A stretch of DNA of 64,000 bases, taken from assembly GCF_032062135.1 (NCBI RefSeq), contig NC_092859.1, positions 159,771,210-159,835,209 on the forward strand. The letters are read 5' to 3'. Shown here one piece after another: positions 36,025 through 46,040 of this stretch. The translations under genes and the position numbers were made by a program. Each line of letters starts with the position of its first letter. Position 1 is the stretch's first letter. The notes beneath the pieces are model-generated. The model saw nothing but the letters and a program-made list of their open reading frames with translations, ran no database searches and was not told where the DNA came from. Source of the DNA: Pyxicephalus adspersus. Taxonomy: Eukaryota > Chordata > Amphibia > Anura > Pyxicephalidae.

Positions 36025-36759
36025 ATTAAAGAATACAAAAGCAAAAGGATATGGGACTTTAAGGGCAGTAGATATTGTAAAAATGATCTTTTGATGTACC
36101 AAGACCATAAAAAAAAAAAAAATGATCTTTTGATGTACCAAGACCATAAATCTTTTATTTCCTTCATAACATAACAATTAAAAGATACATGCCTTTTTCC
36201 CTATACCAAATTTTAGGAAGAGTCTAATTGACATTCTAACATACATGGGCTAGATACATTGTACACATTACATATGTTGAGATCATCCAACACGTTTTGC
36301 AGACTCTGACCGCTTCCTCACGGATGTAGTTGGTACAGCTAGTAGATGTATCAGCACAAAGGTTGTTACAATCACCAATATGCTTATTCCCTTGGTATGA
36401 AGGCAGGCAAAATGCAGGATTAAAATAATAACATACAGGTATGGTGGTATCACATATAAATTCTCCACAATAACATTCAGTACTCCAATTGTTATTGGTA
36501 ATGTTCACTCCATTGTCGAGTGTTCATAAGCAGTTATCTTCAAAGGCTAGATTCAATCAAATCATTTCATCCATAACAGGCTTGCAATTAGATTATAAGA
36601 AGAATTTCAATTAAACTCTCCCTAAAATTTGTTATAGAGGAAGAGGCATGTATCTTTTAATTGTTGTGTTTTAATAAAGGAAATAAAAGATTTATGATAA
36701 TTTTTTCAATATCTACTGCCGTTAAAGTTCCATATGCTTTCGCTTTTGTATTCTTTAAT
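36025..36759. mobile_element. Foldback element with long inverted arms inside L1
   Basis: The left arm 36025-36235 (ATTAAAGAATACAAAAGC) is repeated inverted at 36599-36759 with about 90% identity by eye. The left arm also contains a 27-bp direct repeat (36083-36109 and 36123-36149) separated by an A run. The loop holds a CCAACACGTTTTGCAGA motif. It sits between ORF1 and ORF2 of the LINE. Confidence 0.65.
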
Positions 36760-37444
36760 GCAATATCGACCACCAGTTTCGGCCACCTCCTGAAAAATAG
36801 GGGGGGGGGGGGGGGCGAGCCTTAGCAGGGCAGAATGAAAGTGCAGTATAAGAAAATTTTTGGTAAATTGCCGGACCATGGAACAACAAATCAAATTCTA
36901 TCAATAAACAAAAATATTCCAATGAGAAAAAAAAAGTGGTGAATCATCAGACCAAAGGAGGATTTCTTGTATAAAATTGAGTACAGTGATACATAAAATC
37001 TTCACACAAAATTGAGTATGGTGATCCATAGTATCTTCATGCATCTCAGCTGGATGGGGTCCCTGGAGGTTAAGAACTGGATCACAAGAGCAGCGTCCGG
37101 CTGTAATGGAGGAAAGGAGGAAGATACGCTGTGCGGGTGAGTAGCAGAAAAGATGTTGGGGATGGGCATTGCAGAAAGCCCGTCTGGTAATCGTATGTCT
37201 AGGGAGTCCAACAGTGGAGGTAAGTCTGCCGGATGGCGGAATATATGGTTTCTTCTTCAATGGCAGATGATAAGGTGGAAAGTGTGGCCCCAACAATAAG
37301 GTACATTTCTCTCTTTCAATGGTTGAAGCAGGGGCTTAAGGAGATTGATAGTAAGCTTAGAGAGATCCGATAACATTTCCCTAGCATTCCGCATGACATC
37401 TTCCTTAGTCCAGAGCAATGGATCCGGCAAAGAACATCTCTTGG

Positions 37445-38208
37445 TCACTGGGGGTCTTTACAGCGAGGGCCCAGCGTTCTGTGCACCTGATCAATTTCTA
37501 GGCCCACGTCAGAGGGGACATTCAGTAGCTTAGTAAAAATAGTACTCGCTGCTGTGGAAAGTTCTGCATTTGGAATGTACTCTCGAAGCCCTTGTATGTG
37601 GATGTTGTTTCGTCTATTGTGATTTTCCGCGTCATCATGTAAAAGAAATAGCGTATTAAGTTGGGCTTCGTGGCGTTCCAGTATTTCTCTATGAGAAGAA
37701 ACTTGAGTTGCAAGTTCTGTACAGGTATTTTGTAAAGCTAGGGTGGTACTTGTGATCTGTTGTATTGACTGCTGGATCACCTGGAACTCTTGCTTGCAAC
37801 TTGCTTCAAGCCCACTAATGCTAGCTGAAAGCTCCTGTCTAGTATGAAGCGCTTTAAGATCGGCCTTCCAATCCCACCCCTCCTCACCTGTGAACAATGA
37901 AGTACGGGAGTCAGAAGAATCTTCCATGATGCCTGATAGATAAGGGCCGGCAATAGGAGAGCCCATCCGTTCCTGTAGGTGAGGAGAAGAGGAGCCTACA
38001 AGCTCTGGAGAAGCTGGATCAGGCCTGGGAGCTGGTGCCTGTGCTGCAGGAATCCGCACTCTGGCTTCTGCTATCGCGGACGTTGCCGTAACGTTGCCTG
38101 TTCTTTAGCCGCTCTCGCGCCTGGAGTAAAGAAGCCCGCTAATCCTCCAGAGGTGCCTTCACTGCCCGCAGTCCAGGATTTCTGTGTCCTCTTGTTCTTT
38201 GGTCCCAT
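37445..38208 (-). pseudogene. L1 ORF1 (RNA-binding protein), frameshifted
   Basis: The start MGPKNKRTQKSW lies at 38208. A stop interrupts that frame near 38070 and the open frame resumes as a 204-residue stretch with a coiled coil (ISGLEASCKQEFQVIQQSIQ) followed by the RRM-like block RRNNIHIQGLRE and EIDQVHRTLGPR, typical of L1 ORF1 proteins. It normally coats the LINE RNA. Confidence 0.8.
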
Positions 38209-38339
38209 GCTGGGTAAGTCTGGAGGCACCAGGGCTGCTTACACAGGTGGCAAATCAGAGCTCACATAGCCATGCCCCCCCTTTCTATGGTTTTTGATGT
38301 GTTAGCAAGTACATCTAAATTGTAAAAAACAGGAAAAAC

Positions 38340-38640
38340 ATCTTTTTGAAGATCTATGGTCATATGAAATCTATGGTCACCTATTGTCATTTGACATCTA
38401 TGGCCGCCTATTGTCATAGGAAATCCAGGGTCACCCCTGGTCATAGGACATCTATGGACACTTATGGTCACCTATTGTCATTTGACATCTATGGTCGGCT
38501 GTGGTCATATGACTCATAAGGCCACCTATGGTCATAGGACATTTATGGTCATAACACAAATATGGTAAACTATGGTCATATGAAATGCATGGCCACATAT
38601 TGTCATATGACGTCCACAGTCACCTATTGTCATAAAACAC
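38340..38640. repeat. Degenerate tandem repeat around TATGGTCA
   Basis: Units of roughly 20-32 bp built on CTATGGTCACCTATTGTCAT and ATATGACATCTATGG alternate with variants. It adjoins the 5' end of the L1 element. Confidence 0.8.
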
Positions 38641-39284
38641 AATAAGAATGATGTACCTGTCAGAGATTGGCTAGAAACCTGTGCAACTTTATCATTCTTT
38701 GACCAGGATCCCTGAGCTTCTGGTGCCATCATCAGATTAGATCCTTCACCCTTACACGATGTGTAAAAAAAGGACTAATCTCACAATACATATATTAAAA
38801 ATAAATAAATAAATATATATACACCGGTATATATATATATATATATAAAACTGATTAATATTTTATTATCTCTGTCTACATTGGCCATTCTCAATTGCCC
38901 ATTGTTCCTCCAGAAACTTCTAAGGGTTCCTTGAGAAGTGGCTGATTGACCTCAATAGATGGGTTCTGCATAGGACTGGGGCCAACACCACTTGCAGGAC
39001 CAATGGCATGACACCAACATTTTTTACATATCTTTAAAGGGGCATTCTGATCACCATTGTAAGGGGAACATTCAGACAATCTTTGTGAAGGAGGCATGAC
39101 TACCTCTGTAATGGGGGCACTCTGACTACCTCTGTAAGGGGGGCTTTCTTCCAATTGACCCCTGATAAACTGGATTAGGCAGGGATTTCCTGACACCTGA
39201 AAATTATTGTAAAGATTCCTTGACCCAGGAAGGTTAATCCAGGTTCATGTTAAATGTTTTTTTAAAAAGCTGTTCACTCTAAAG

Positions 39285-39608
39285 CAGTGGTCACCAACCA
39301 GTGGCCTGCGAGAAAATTTTAGTGGTTGGCAGCTGGCAGGGTGCACCTTCCACAGCTGCAGATCATGTTCCCTGTAAAGAATGCAGGCTCAATGAAGTGA
39401 GGGAGGGGGGATTTGTGTCTGGACACAACCTGCCCACTCTCCAATCCTATTCTCAGATCTGCGATGGGAGAGTGGGCAGGTTCTGGCATCATGACGTCAC
39501 TATGAGGGAAGCTTCTTCCCCCTGGAGCGACACCTTGCTCCCTGCACATGTGCGGTCCGGAGTCAGAATTTTATTGGTCTATGGGTCTGAAAAGGTTGGC
39601 GACCACTG
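39285..39608. mobile_element. hAT-type miniature element
   Basis: Termini CAGTGGTCACCAACC and GGTTGGCGACCACTG are inverted repeats. The 8-bp flanks CTCTAAAG and CTCTAATG differ at one position. It is 324 bp with no transposase remnant recognised. Confidence 0.85.
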
Positions 39609-39704
39609 CTCTAATGGATAAACCCACTTAATACCAGGAATATAATAACTGTTGGCTAAGCCCGTTGTGATGGGGGGGTAAAGCGCTCCAGGGTTCTCCT
39701 AAAG

Positions 39705-40156
39705 CAGAGGTCAAGAAGGCAAACTAGGCCAGAAGAAACAAGGTGTCCAAGGAAAGGTTTTCCAACTGTGACTGCAAGCCAGCAGCCTCAGTCTTCCGCA
39801 GTGTAGCCTCTGTACGCATGCGCGTACTTGGTATCGAAATGCCCCTTGAGATTTGACCACTTGAAAGTGCCGTTGGTGCCGTTGCACACTATACACAGGG
39901 CTTTGCTGGACGAAGAATATTTTGTCAGTCCATTCGGGGTTGAAGACACGACGCTCGGGGTCAACCTTCCGGAGACTGCTAGCTGCGCATTGCTTCTGCT
40001 CTTTAGCCATAATAATTGGGGTTACTGTGTGGGAACGCGATGATATCGAGGGAACTCGCGATAACACGACAATTCAGTAAGGCCGGATCCAACAATAAAT
40101 AACTAGGGGGGTGTTAGGCCGTATTTGGCCTAAAGGCCAGAGTTTGCCTACCTCTG
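39705..40156 (-). mobile_element. hAT element, internally deleted, with transposase N-terminus remnant
   Basis: It is flanked by a perfect 8-bp duplication TCCTAAAG (39697-39704 and 40157-40164). The ends are CAGAGGTCAAGAAGGCAAAC and GTTTGCCTACCTCTG. On the minus strand it encodes KVDPERRVFNPEWTDKIFFV and, in another frame, a KALCIVCN-type stretch. This resembles the BED-like N-terminus of hAT transposases related to ZBED5/GTF2IRD2 (FNPEW...FF). The dimerisation and catalytic regions are absent, so it is nonautonomous. The perfect duplication suggests it is younger than its neighbours. Confidence 0.8.
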
Positions 40157-40869
40157 TCCTAAAGTATGTCACCCATGAGAGGTTCTCAGGCACGTGCCTA
40201 CCAAGCCAGCCTGAAATTATTTTAGGCATAACAGTTCTACTGTAACACTTTTTGAAGCGTACAATCCCAGCTCCTCCATTAAAGCCAATGGGCCCAGTGT
40301 TATTGGACATTAGGCAGGTCATGCAGAATCACGTCACTCAGGTAATGAGCCATCATCTCCAGCAAACACTTCATCACCTGGAACACATAGCAACCTCCAC
40401 TCAGCCAGACCTGATTATCAGATCCCTTCGGATTGGCCGTGTAGGGGCTCTGACGTCAACTCACACAAGGTTGGGTTGGAAAGATGTTGTGTTGATACTC
40501 ATCGGTCCTCATAAAATGCTGATGGTGCCAGTAACATGCCAGCTTGCCTTTTATTATATAATATTGGCTGCAATGGCATTATTAGCTGCATAGAGTTGTA
40601 TAATCATCATTCATTCATTATTGGGACCATGGACTGATTCCAGTACTTAATACAAACATTAAAACCCATTCGTCACTGTCATTGGATAAGATGGGAATTA
40701 GCCAAGCACATGGATTACCGCTCTCAGATGCCAATCGTCATCTGCAAGGTGTTTGCTCAGGGCTTAGGTAGCCTATGGAAGAGGTTATAATGGACGGGAT
40801 ATAAATCAGAGCGCCCAATGATGCTGCAGGAAGGGATTTCAACCTCAACAACCTCTGTAGTAGAACAGA

Positions 40870-41098
40870 GGAGACACAAAGACCTCCATAGTAGGAGACA
40901 GGAGGTTTTGGTGTCTCCTCTCTCCTACCATGGAGGTTGTGGTGTCTCCGCTCTCCTTCATTGGAGGTTGTGGTGTCTCCTCTCTCCTACCATGGAGGTT
41001 GTGATGGAGGTTGTGGTGTCTCCTCTCTCCTACCATGGAGGTTGTGGTGTCTCCTCTCCCCTATAATGGAGGTTGTGGTGTCTCCTATCTCCTACTAT
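40870..41098. repeat. 31-bp minisatellite
   Basis: About seven units of CCATGGAGGTTGTGGTGTCT plus CCTCTCTCCTA, with one partial unit. It is followed directly by a longer tandem array. Confidence 0.9.
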
Positions 41099-41099
41099 G

Positions 41100-41685
41100 G
41101 GCCAGTCTCATCAGTCTGTGTACAGAGGAGCTGACAACCTAATGCTGCCCCCCCACAGTCACACACTATTATTATACATTTATATAGCTCCGACATATAC
41201 CGCAGTGCTGTACAGAGAACACTGAGCCAGTCCTATCAGTCTCTGTACAGAGGAGCTGACACTCCAATGTCCCCTCACAGTCACACACTATTATTATACA
41301 TTTATATAGCTCTGACATATACCGCAGTGCGGTACAGAGAACAGTGAGCCAATCCCATCAGTCTCTGTAAAGAGGAGCTGACACTCTAATGTCCCCCCAC
41401 AGTCACACACTAATATTATACATTTATATAGCTCTGACATATACCGCAGTGCGGTACAGAGAACACTGAGCCAGTCCCATCAGTCTCTGTACAGAGGAGC
41501 TGACACTCTAATGTCCCCCCACAGTCAGTCTCTGTACAGAGGAGCTGACACTCTAATGTCCCCCCACAGTCACACACTATTATTATACATTTATATAGCT
41601 CTGACATATACCATGGTGCTGTACAGAGATCACTGAGCCAGTCCCATCAGTCTCTGTACAGAGGAGCTGACGCTCCAATGTTCCC
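41100..41685. repeat. Tandem array of about 121-bp units containing an L2-like tail
   Basis: Four to five units of CACAGTCACACACTATTATT, ATACATTTATATAGCTCCGA and CAGTCTCTGTACAGAGGAGC. Each unit contains a diverged L2-tail core. The array ends at the YKT6 CpG-rich promoter. Confidence 0.88.
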
Positions 41686-41687
41686 TG

Positions 41688-41986
41688 GCCCCGCCCCATC
41701 CAATCATTAGTATTCCTATGTTCAGTGCAGATTTTCCAAGCACACAATTGCCCCGCCCTCTCCCAGACGCCGAGCTTCCTATTGGTTTTCAGTGCCCGGA
41801 CCCGCCTCTTTACTTCCTGGCACAGCGCGTTGCTCTCCGGGTAATGAAGTCTTCCGCTCGGAAACAGTTAGGCGACGCACCCGCTTCCTGTTTGTGACGT
41901 GTAACGGGAAGGGCTGTTTCCGGGATTTTTTGCCGAACCGAAAGAACTGCTAAGGAGGCGGAAAGACAGTAAGAGAAGACCCAGAG
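41688..41986 (+). promoter_or_regulatory. YKT6: YKT6 CpG-rich promoter and noncoding exon 1
   Basis: This GC- and CpG-rich stretch stands out from its AT-rich surroundings. It holds two CCCCGCCC GC-boxes (about 41689 and 41751), a CCAATCA box (41700), an inverted CCAAT (ATTGG, 41781), several CTTCCTG/TTTCCGG ETS-type sites and TGACGT (41895). There is no TATA box. A donor gtgagg follows 41986 (CCCAGAG|gtgagg) and pairs with the acceptor at 43032, so the 5'UTR exon probably ends at 41986. The transcription start is not determined. Confidence 0.65.
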
Positions 41987-43032
41987 GTGAGGTTGTGCTA
42001 TACTCTGTATACATTTTACGTGCAATGTGTGGGAGCACATATCCAGCTGCTGGAGAACTACAAGTCCCAGCTTACCATTACATACAACCTGTTGGCTCCC
42101 TGGGAGGACTACAGGACTCAGCAAACCTTGGCAGACTCTCCTGCTGGTGGAGGACTACAAATCATGCCCTGGTGGATGTAGTAGGCCATGCTGAGAGTTG
42201 TTGTCCTTCACCTGTAGTGATGTCTGATTGGTTTCCATGGCAGCGTCATCGCCATCTATGTGTCGTATTAATAAAGGATGCCAATTGGCTGTCTGCCAGG
42301 ACATCGGCGGTATTGATACACACGGCGCCATATTTTATTCTGAATCATTTGTAAAAGTCGGCGATGAGATTATTTTTGCTGATTTGGAAAGTGGCGATCA
42401 GTGACCGCAATGGCGCATATAAAAGGGCCAATCGGTGTGTTATTCACATGAATGGGGCCCCTGACTGGCACCTTAGGGGTCCTACAATACCTCTCACATT
42501 CTCCACTCATAGAAGCCCCTCGCCAGATTTGCATTCAGGGCTTCCAGCCGCCATGTTCATAAAGACATGATCAGTCTTATATATTTGAAGAGAAGATCCA
42601 GAATCACCATGGACCTCCATTGGTGTCGTCACCCACACTGACACTGGCAAAGTGGAGATCCGAGGCTGCGATGGCAGCTGGAAAATCTGGCGATCAGGTG
42701 CCATCCGGTGAATGTTGTTTCTGATCGCCTTTCATTACCTTAATTCACCACTTTTAATCTGCACCTTTTGTATTCACATGTCCTATTAGTGAGGATCTCC
42801 ATAGGCCACCCGATTCTCACGTTTGCAGCTTTTCTGCAGAAAGTGGCGATCACTTCCCAGATTCCAGAGCTCCCCATGGCCACCTTAGGGGTATTTTTGT
42901 ATTTCCAATCGCCACTTTTCAGAATCCAGATCACCAGGGTACAAAACCTGTTCTTATTTCTGTAAATCTGGCGTAATAAAAATGTCGATCTGGTTTTCTC
43001 CATGTAACCGCCGTTGTCCGTTATTCTTGCAG
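41987..43032 (+). other. YKT6 first intron
   Basis: Bounded by the gtgagg donor and ttcttgcag acceptor. GGCGATC/GATCGCC words are unusually frequent (for example 42359, 42690, 42846), suggesting an old repeat. Confidence 0.5.
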
Positions 43033-43147
43033 CAGAAGCCGCCATGAAGCTGTACAGTCTGAGTGTTTTCTATAAAGGCGATTATAAGGTGCATCTCCTG
43101 AAAAGTGCCTACGATGTCTCTTCTTTCAACTTCTTCATGAGGTCCAG
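43033..43147 (+). CDS. YKT6: YKT6 first coding exon
   Basis: The acceptor ttcttgcag precedes CAGAAGCCGCC and the ATG at 43044. The coding part reads MKLYSLSVFYKGDYKV and continues to FNFFMRS, ending TCCAG before gtaagt. The acceptor just 5' of the start implies an upstream noncoding exon. Confidence 0.95.
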
Positions 43148-45977
43148 GTAAGTCTTTGTTTGATGTAAATGGGTGGGACAGCAGAATGCCATTCTAATGA
43201 TCTGATTGGCTGAGATGGGGGCAATAATGCTTCTGCTACAAATAAAAATCCAAAGACCAGAAATTGGATACCAGGAGGGGCCGTGCACATGAAAATGGCA
43301 TTCGTTATACATCGATAAGCTCGCTGTTTTTCAGCCTGATCGCCACTTTTAGTATTGAAAGCTTAGATTGATATATTTATAACGTGGTGATCGTCATGGG
43401 GCTCATTTAATTATCACCATGTAGCATTTATCACTTTGAAAGTGCAGAACCCCCAGGTGAGTCACCAATAAACATTTACATTTTTAATATTCTGTAGGGT
43501 TAACCAGAATGCTAGTTGGGCGGGCGGCCGTAGCCGGGGGAACGCTGGTTGGGCGGGCGGCCGTAGCCGGGGGAACGCTGGTTGGGCGGGCGGCCGTAGC
43601 CGGGGGAACGGGCGGCTGTAGACCCAAGACAACTCTTTGGGTGGGACCTTGGTTCTAGAACCATCAAGGAGTATTGGTATGTGAATACCAATTTCAGCTA
43701 GCCATATGATTTTTGCCCCCCAACCCTTTTCCCCTTACTGATGGTTGTCTATTGTGCTAGAAAGCCTCAGTGGTGAGATTCGGGGGAGGGGGATGACACC
43801 AGCTATTACTATATACAGATTAGAGATTTCTGTATTTCCATTCTCCTAGTCATGAAAGCTGAGGAAATGTAGATGGATATATGAGGACCTTTACTGTCCA
43901 GGTTATTCTTTACCAACTCCAATTGCCTCCTTATTGTGTCCAGCAACTTCTTTTTGCTTAGGATCATGTAACCAGGGGGGATAGCAAGGAATCATGTAAC
44001 CAGGGGGGGATAGTAATTCTGAGCATTGAATTTAGAAGCATTGCCATAGTTCTCCCTGAAAGGTCAGAGGGTTGTGGTTGGCAGCACTTTCACTTCTCTT
44101 TCCAATGTTTATCTGCAGATTTGTTATTTAATGTTGGAACTATCCTCCTCACCGATTGGTTTTCTGTCTACAGTGTACAGGAAACTTTGACATTCACCAG
44201 CCAGCTGATTGTTGAACGATCAGAGAAAGGGAGCAGATCGTCGGTGAAAGAACAAGGTGAGTGACACTGTCATGGACATGAGACTGTTAGGGGGGCACCA
44301 AATGTCCTGAATAAAAAAGGAGAAAAAAAAGGTCTATTGTCCAAGAGTCCTCTGTCTCTTTGTCTGTCCTTGTACATGTGTGTCATCTGCAGCCTCTATA
44401 TAATGTACAGCGTTGCCTAATATGTTGGTGCTACATATGAAAAAAAGCTTAAATTTTAAAAAGGGGGGCGATTTTTTATCAACTTTGGTAAATTTCCCTT
44501 CTATTTCAGTGGAAGGAAGTGAAAGAAAATCTCTTCAGTGGGTGAAATAACCTGAAATGCATCCTGATTCTGAATTCAAAAATAAAAATTTTGGCCAGAA
44601 TTCTATTTTAAAAATGAAGTTAAATCTGACAGAACATCCTTCTGGATTCTTTATTGCTATTTTTTTCTGGAAAGAACACAAGTAATGTAAAATCTCCCAA
44701 ATGATGTTGGAGAATGTAGTCTTTTCATTCTCTAATCTATTTTTTTATTTATTTATTTTTTTTTTAGCTGCTTTGTGAAATTTTGTTAAAATCAAATCTG
44801 TGTGTGATAATCTCACCCTTTATAGATGAGACATTTGCTTCTTCTCTCTATAGAATATCTGTGTCATGTGTATGTGAGGAATGACTCCTTGGCCGGTGTA
44901 GTGGTTGCCGATGCTGAGTATCCTCAGAGAGTTTGCTTTACACTCCTGGATAAGGTAAGATTGCTGAAAGAGTCAACACAACCTAAATATCTCAAAAGTG
45001 TGGAGCAGATAGAGAATACAGAAAGATAAATTCAGGAAGTCCCCAAGGTACAAACGGAGGCTGTACACCAGGGGGTCACCAGGCTGCAGCCATAGGGTAC
45101 CAAGCGACTTTCCACACATTCTGCGTTTGTCAGAAAATCTGCTGCTCCTAGAAAAGAGTGGTGCCCGCCTTCATCAAGACCACTGTGCTATTTATTATAC
45201 TCCTTGTAGTAGAAATGACAAAGAGGAGCAAGATCTGATACAGAGAGGTAAAGTTTATTGTACAGTTACTGAAGACCTCGGATGACGCAGGTCTATTAAT
45301 AATGAGAAAAAGTAAAGCTCTGCAAACCTCCCTCAAGGCCAACTTTAAGAAACCAACCAACAGCAGAGTCCGAGCTGGACCAGTCCCATCCTCTCCAACA
45401 AGTCCATCAACTTCTACCAAGATTCAGGTTGTACTGCTGTTTATGGAATTACAAAAAATATGTATAGAACGTAAACATAAAATGTTGAGACGAACATCTG
45501 TCCAAGTTGCATTTAATTAAAAAAATGTACCTCTTCCAACTTCTATACAAATTCAACTTAAGAATAAACCTACAGCACCTCGTTTGTTACCCGGGTCACC
45601 TGTAGTTTATTTATTTACATCTAAAATTAGTATAACAAATTATCCTAAAGCACCTGATTTATAAAATATATTGAGAGAATTCTTCCTGAGATGTCAAAAG
45701 ACCTGTACTAAATTCTAAAGGCCATTTACTAAAAACCTCGTTATGGACACGGAAGGTAAGAATCTTTTTTTTTTTTTTTTTTTTTTTTTCTACCCCAACA
45801 TGTTTTCTAGAATCCATTCCTGAGGAGATAGGGGAGCATATAACCTGCAGATGTTGTTGACATATGATATTGATTAATAATCTCAACCGCAAAATGAATA
45901 TCATTCTTCAGGCTTGGTATTCACACAGGCTGAATCTTGGAGTAAACCAGGGGACCATAAGAGCTTAAAGGAAGCTG

Positions 45978-46040
<63 letters not shown>

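Larger units (their letters stand above)
30690..38275 (-). mobile_element. L1-clade LINE, decayed, with nested insertions
   Basis: Read on the minus strand, the element has an ORF1 start at about 38208 (MGPKNKRTQKSW), an ORF1 coiled-coil/RRM part (37445-38059), an endonuclease (35244-35524 and 34560-34745), a reverse transcriptase (about 33120-34058) and a C-terminal Cys-rich domain with CWHC (about 31600) and HVWWACP (about 31550). Frameshifts and stops break every ORF, so it is not autonomous. The 3' end is placed near 30690 by loss of recognisable sequence; no clean poly(A) tail or target-site duplication was seen. It occupies half of the GCK-YKT6 intergenic region. Confidence 0.85.
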
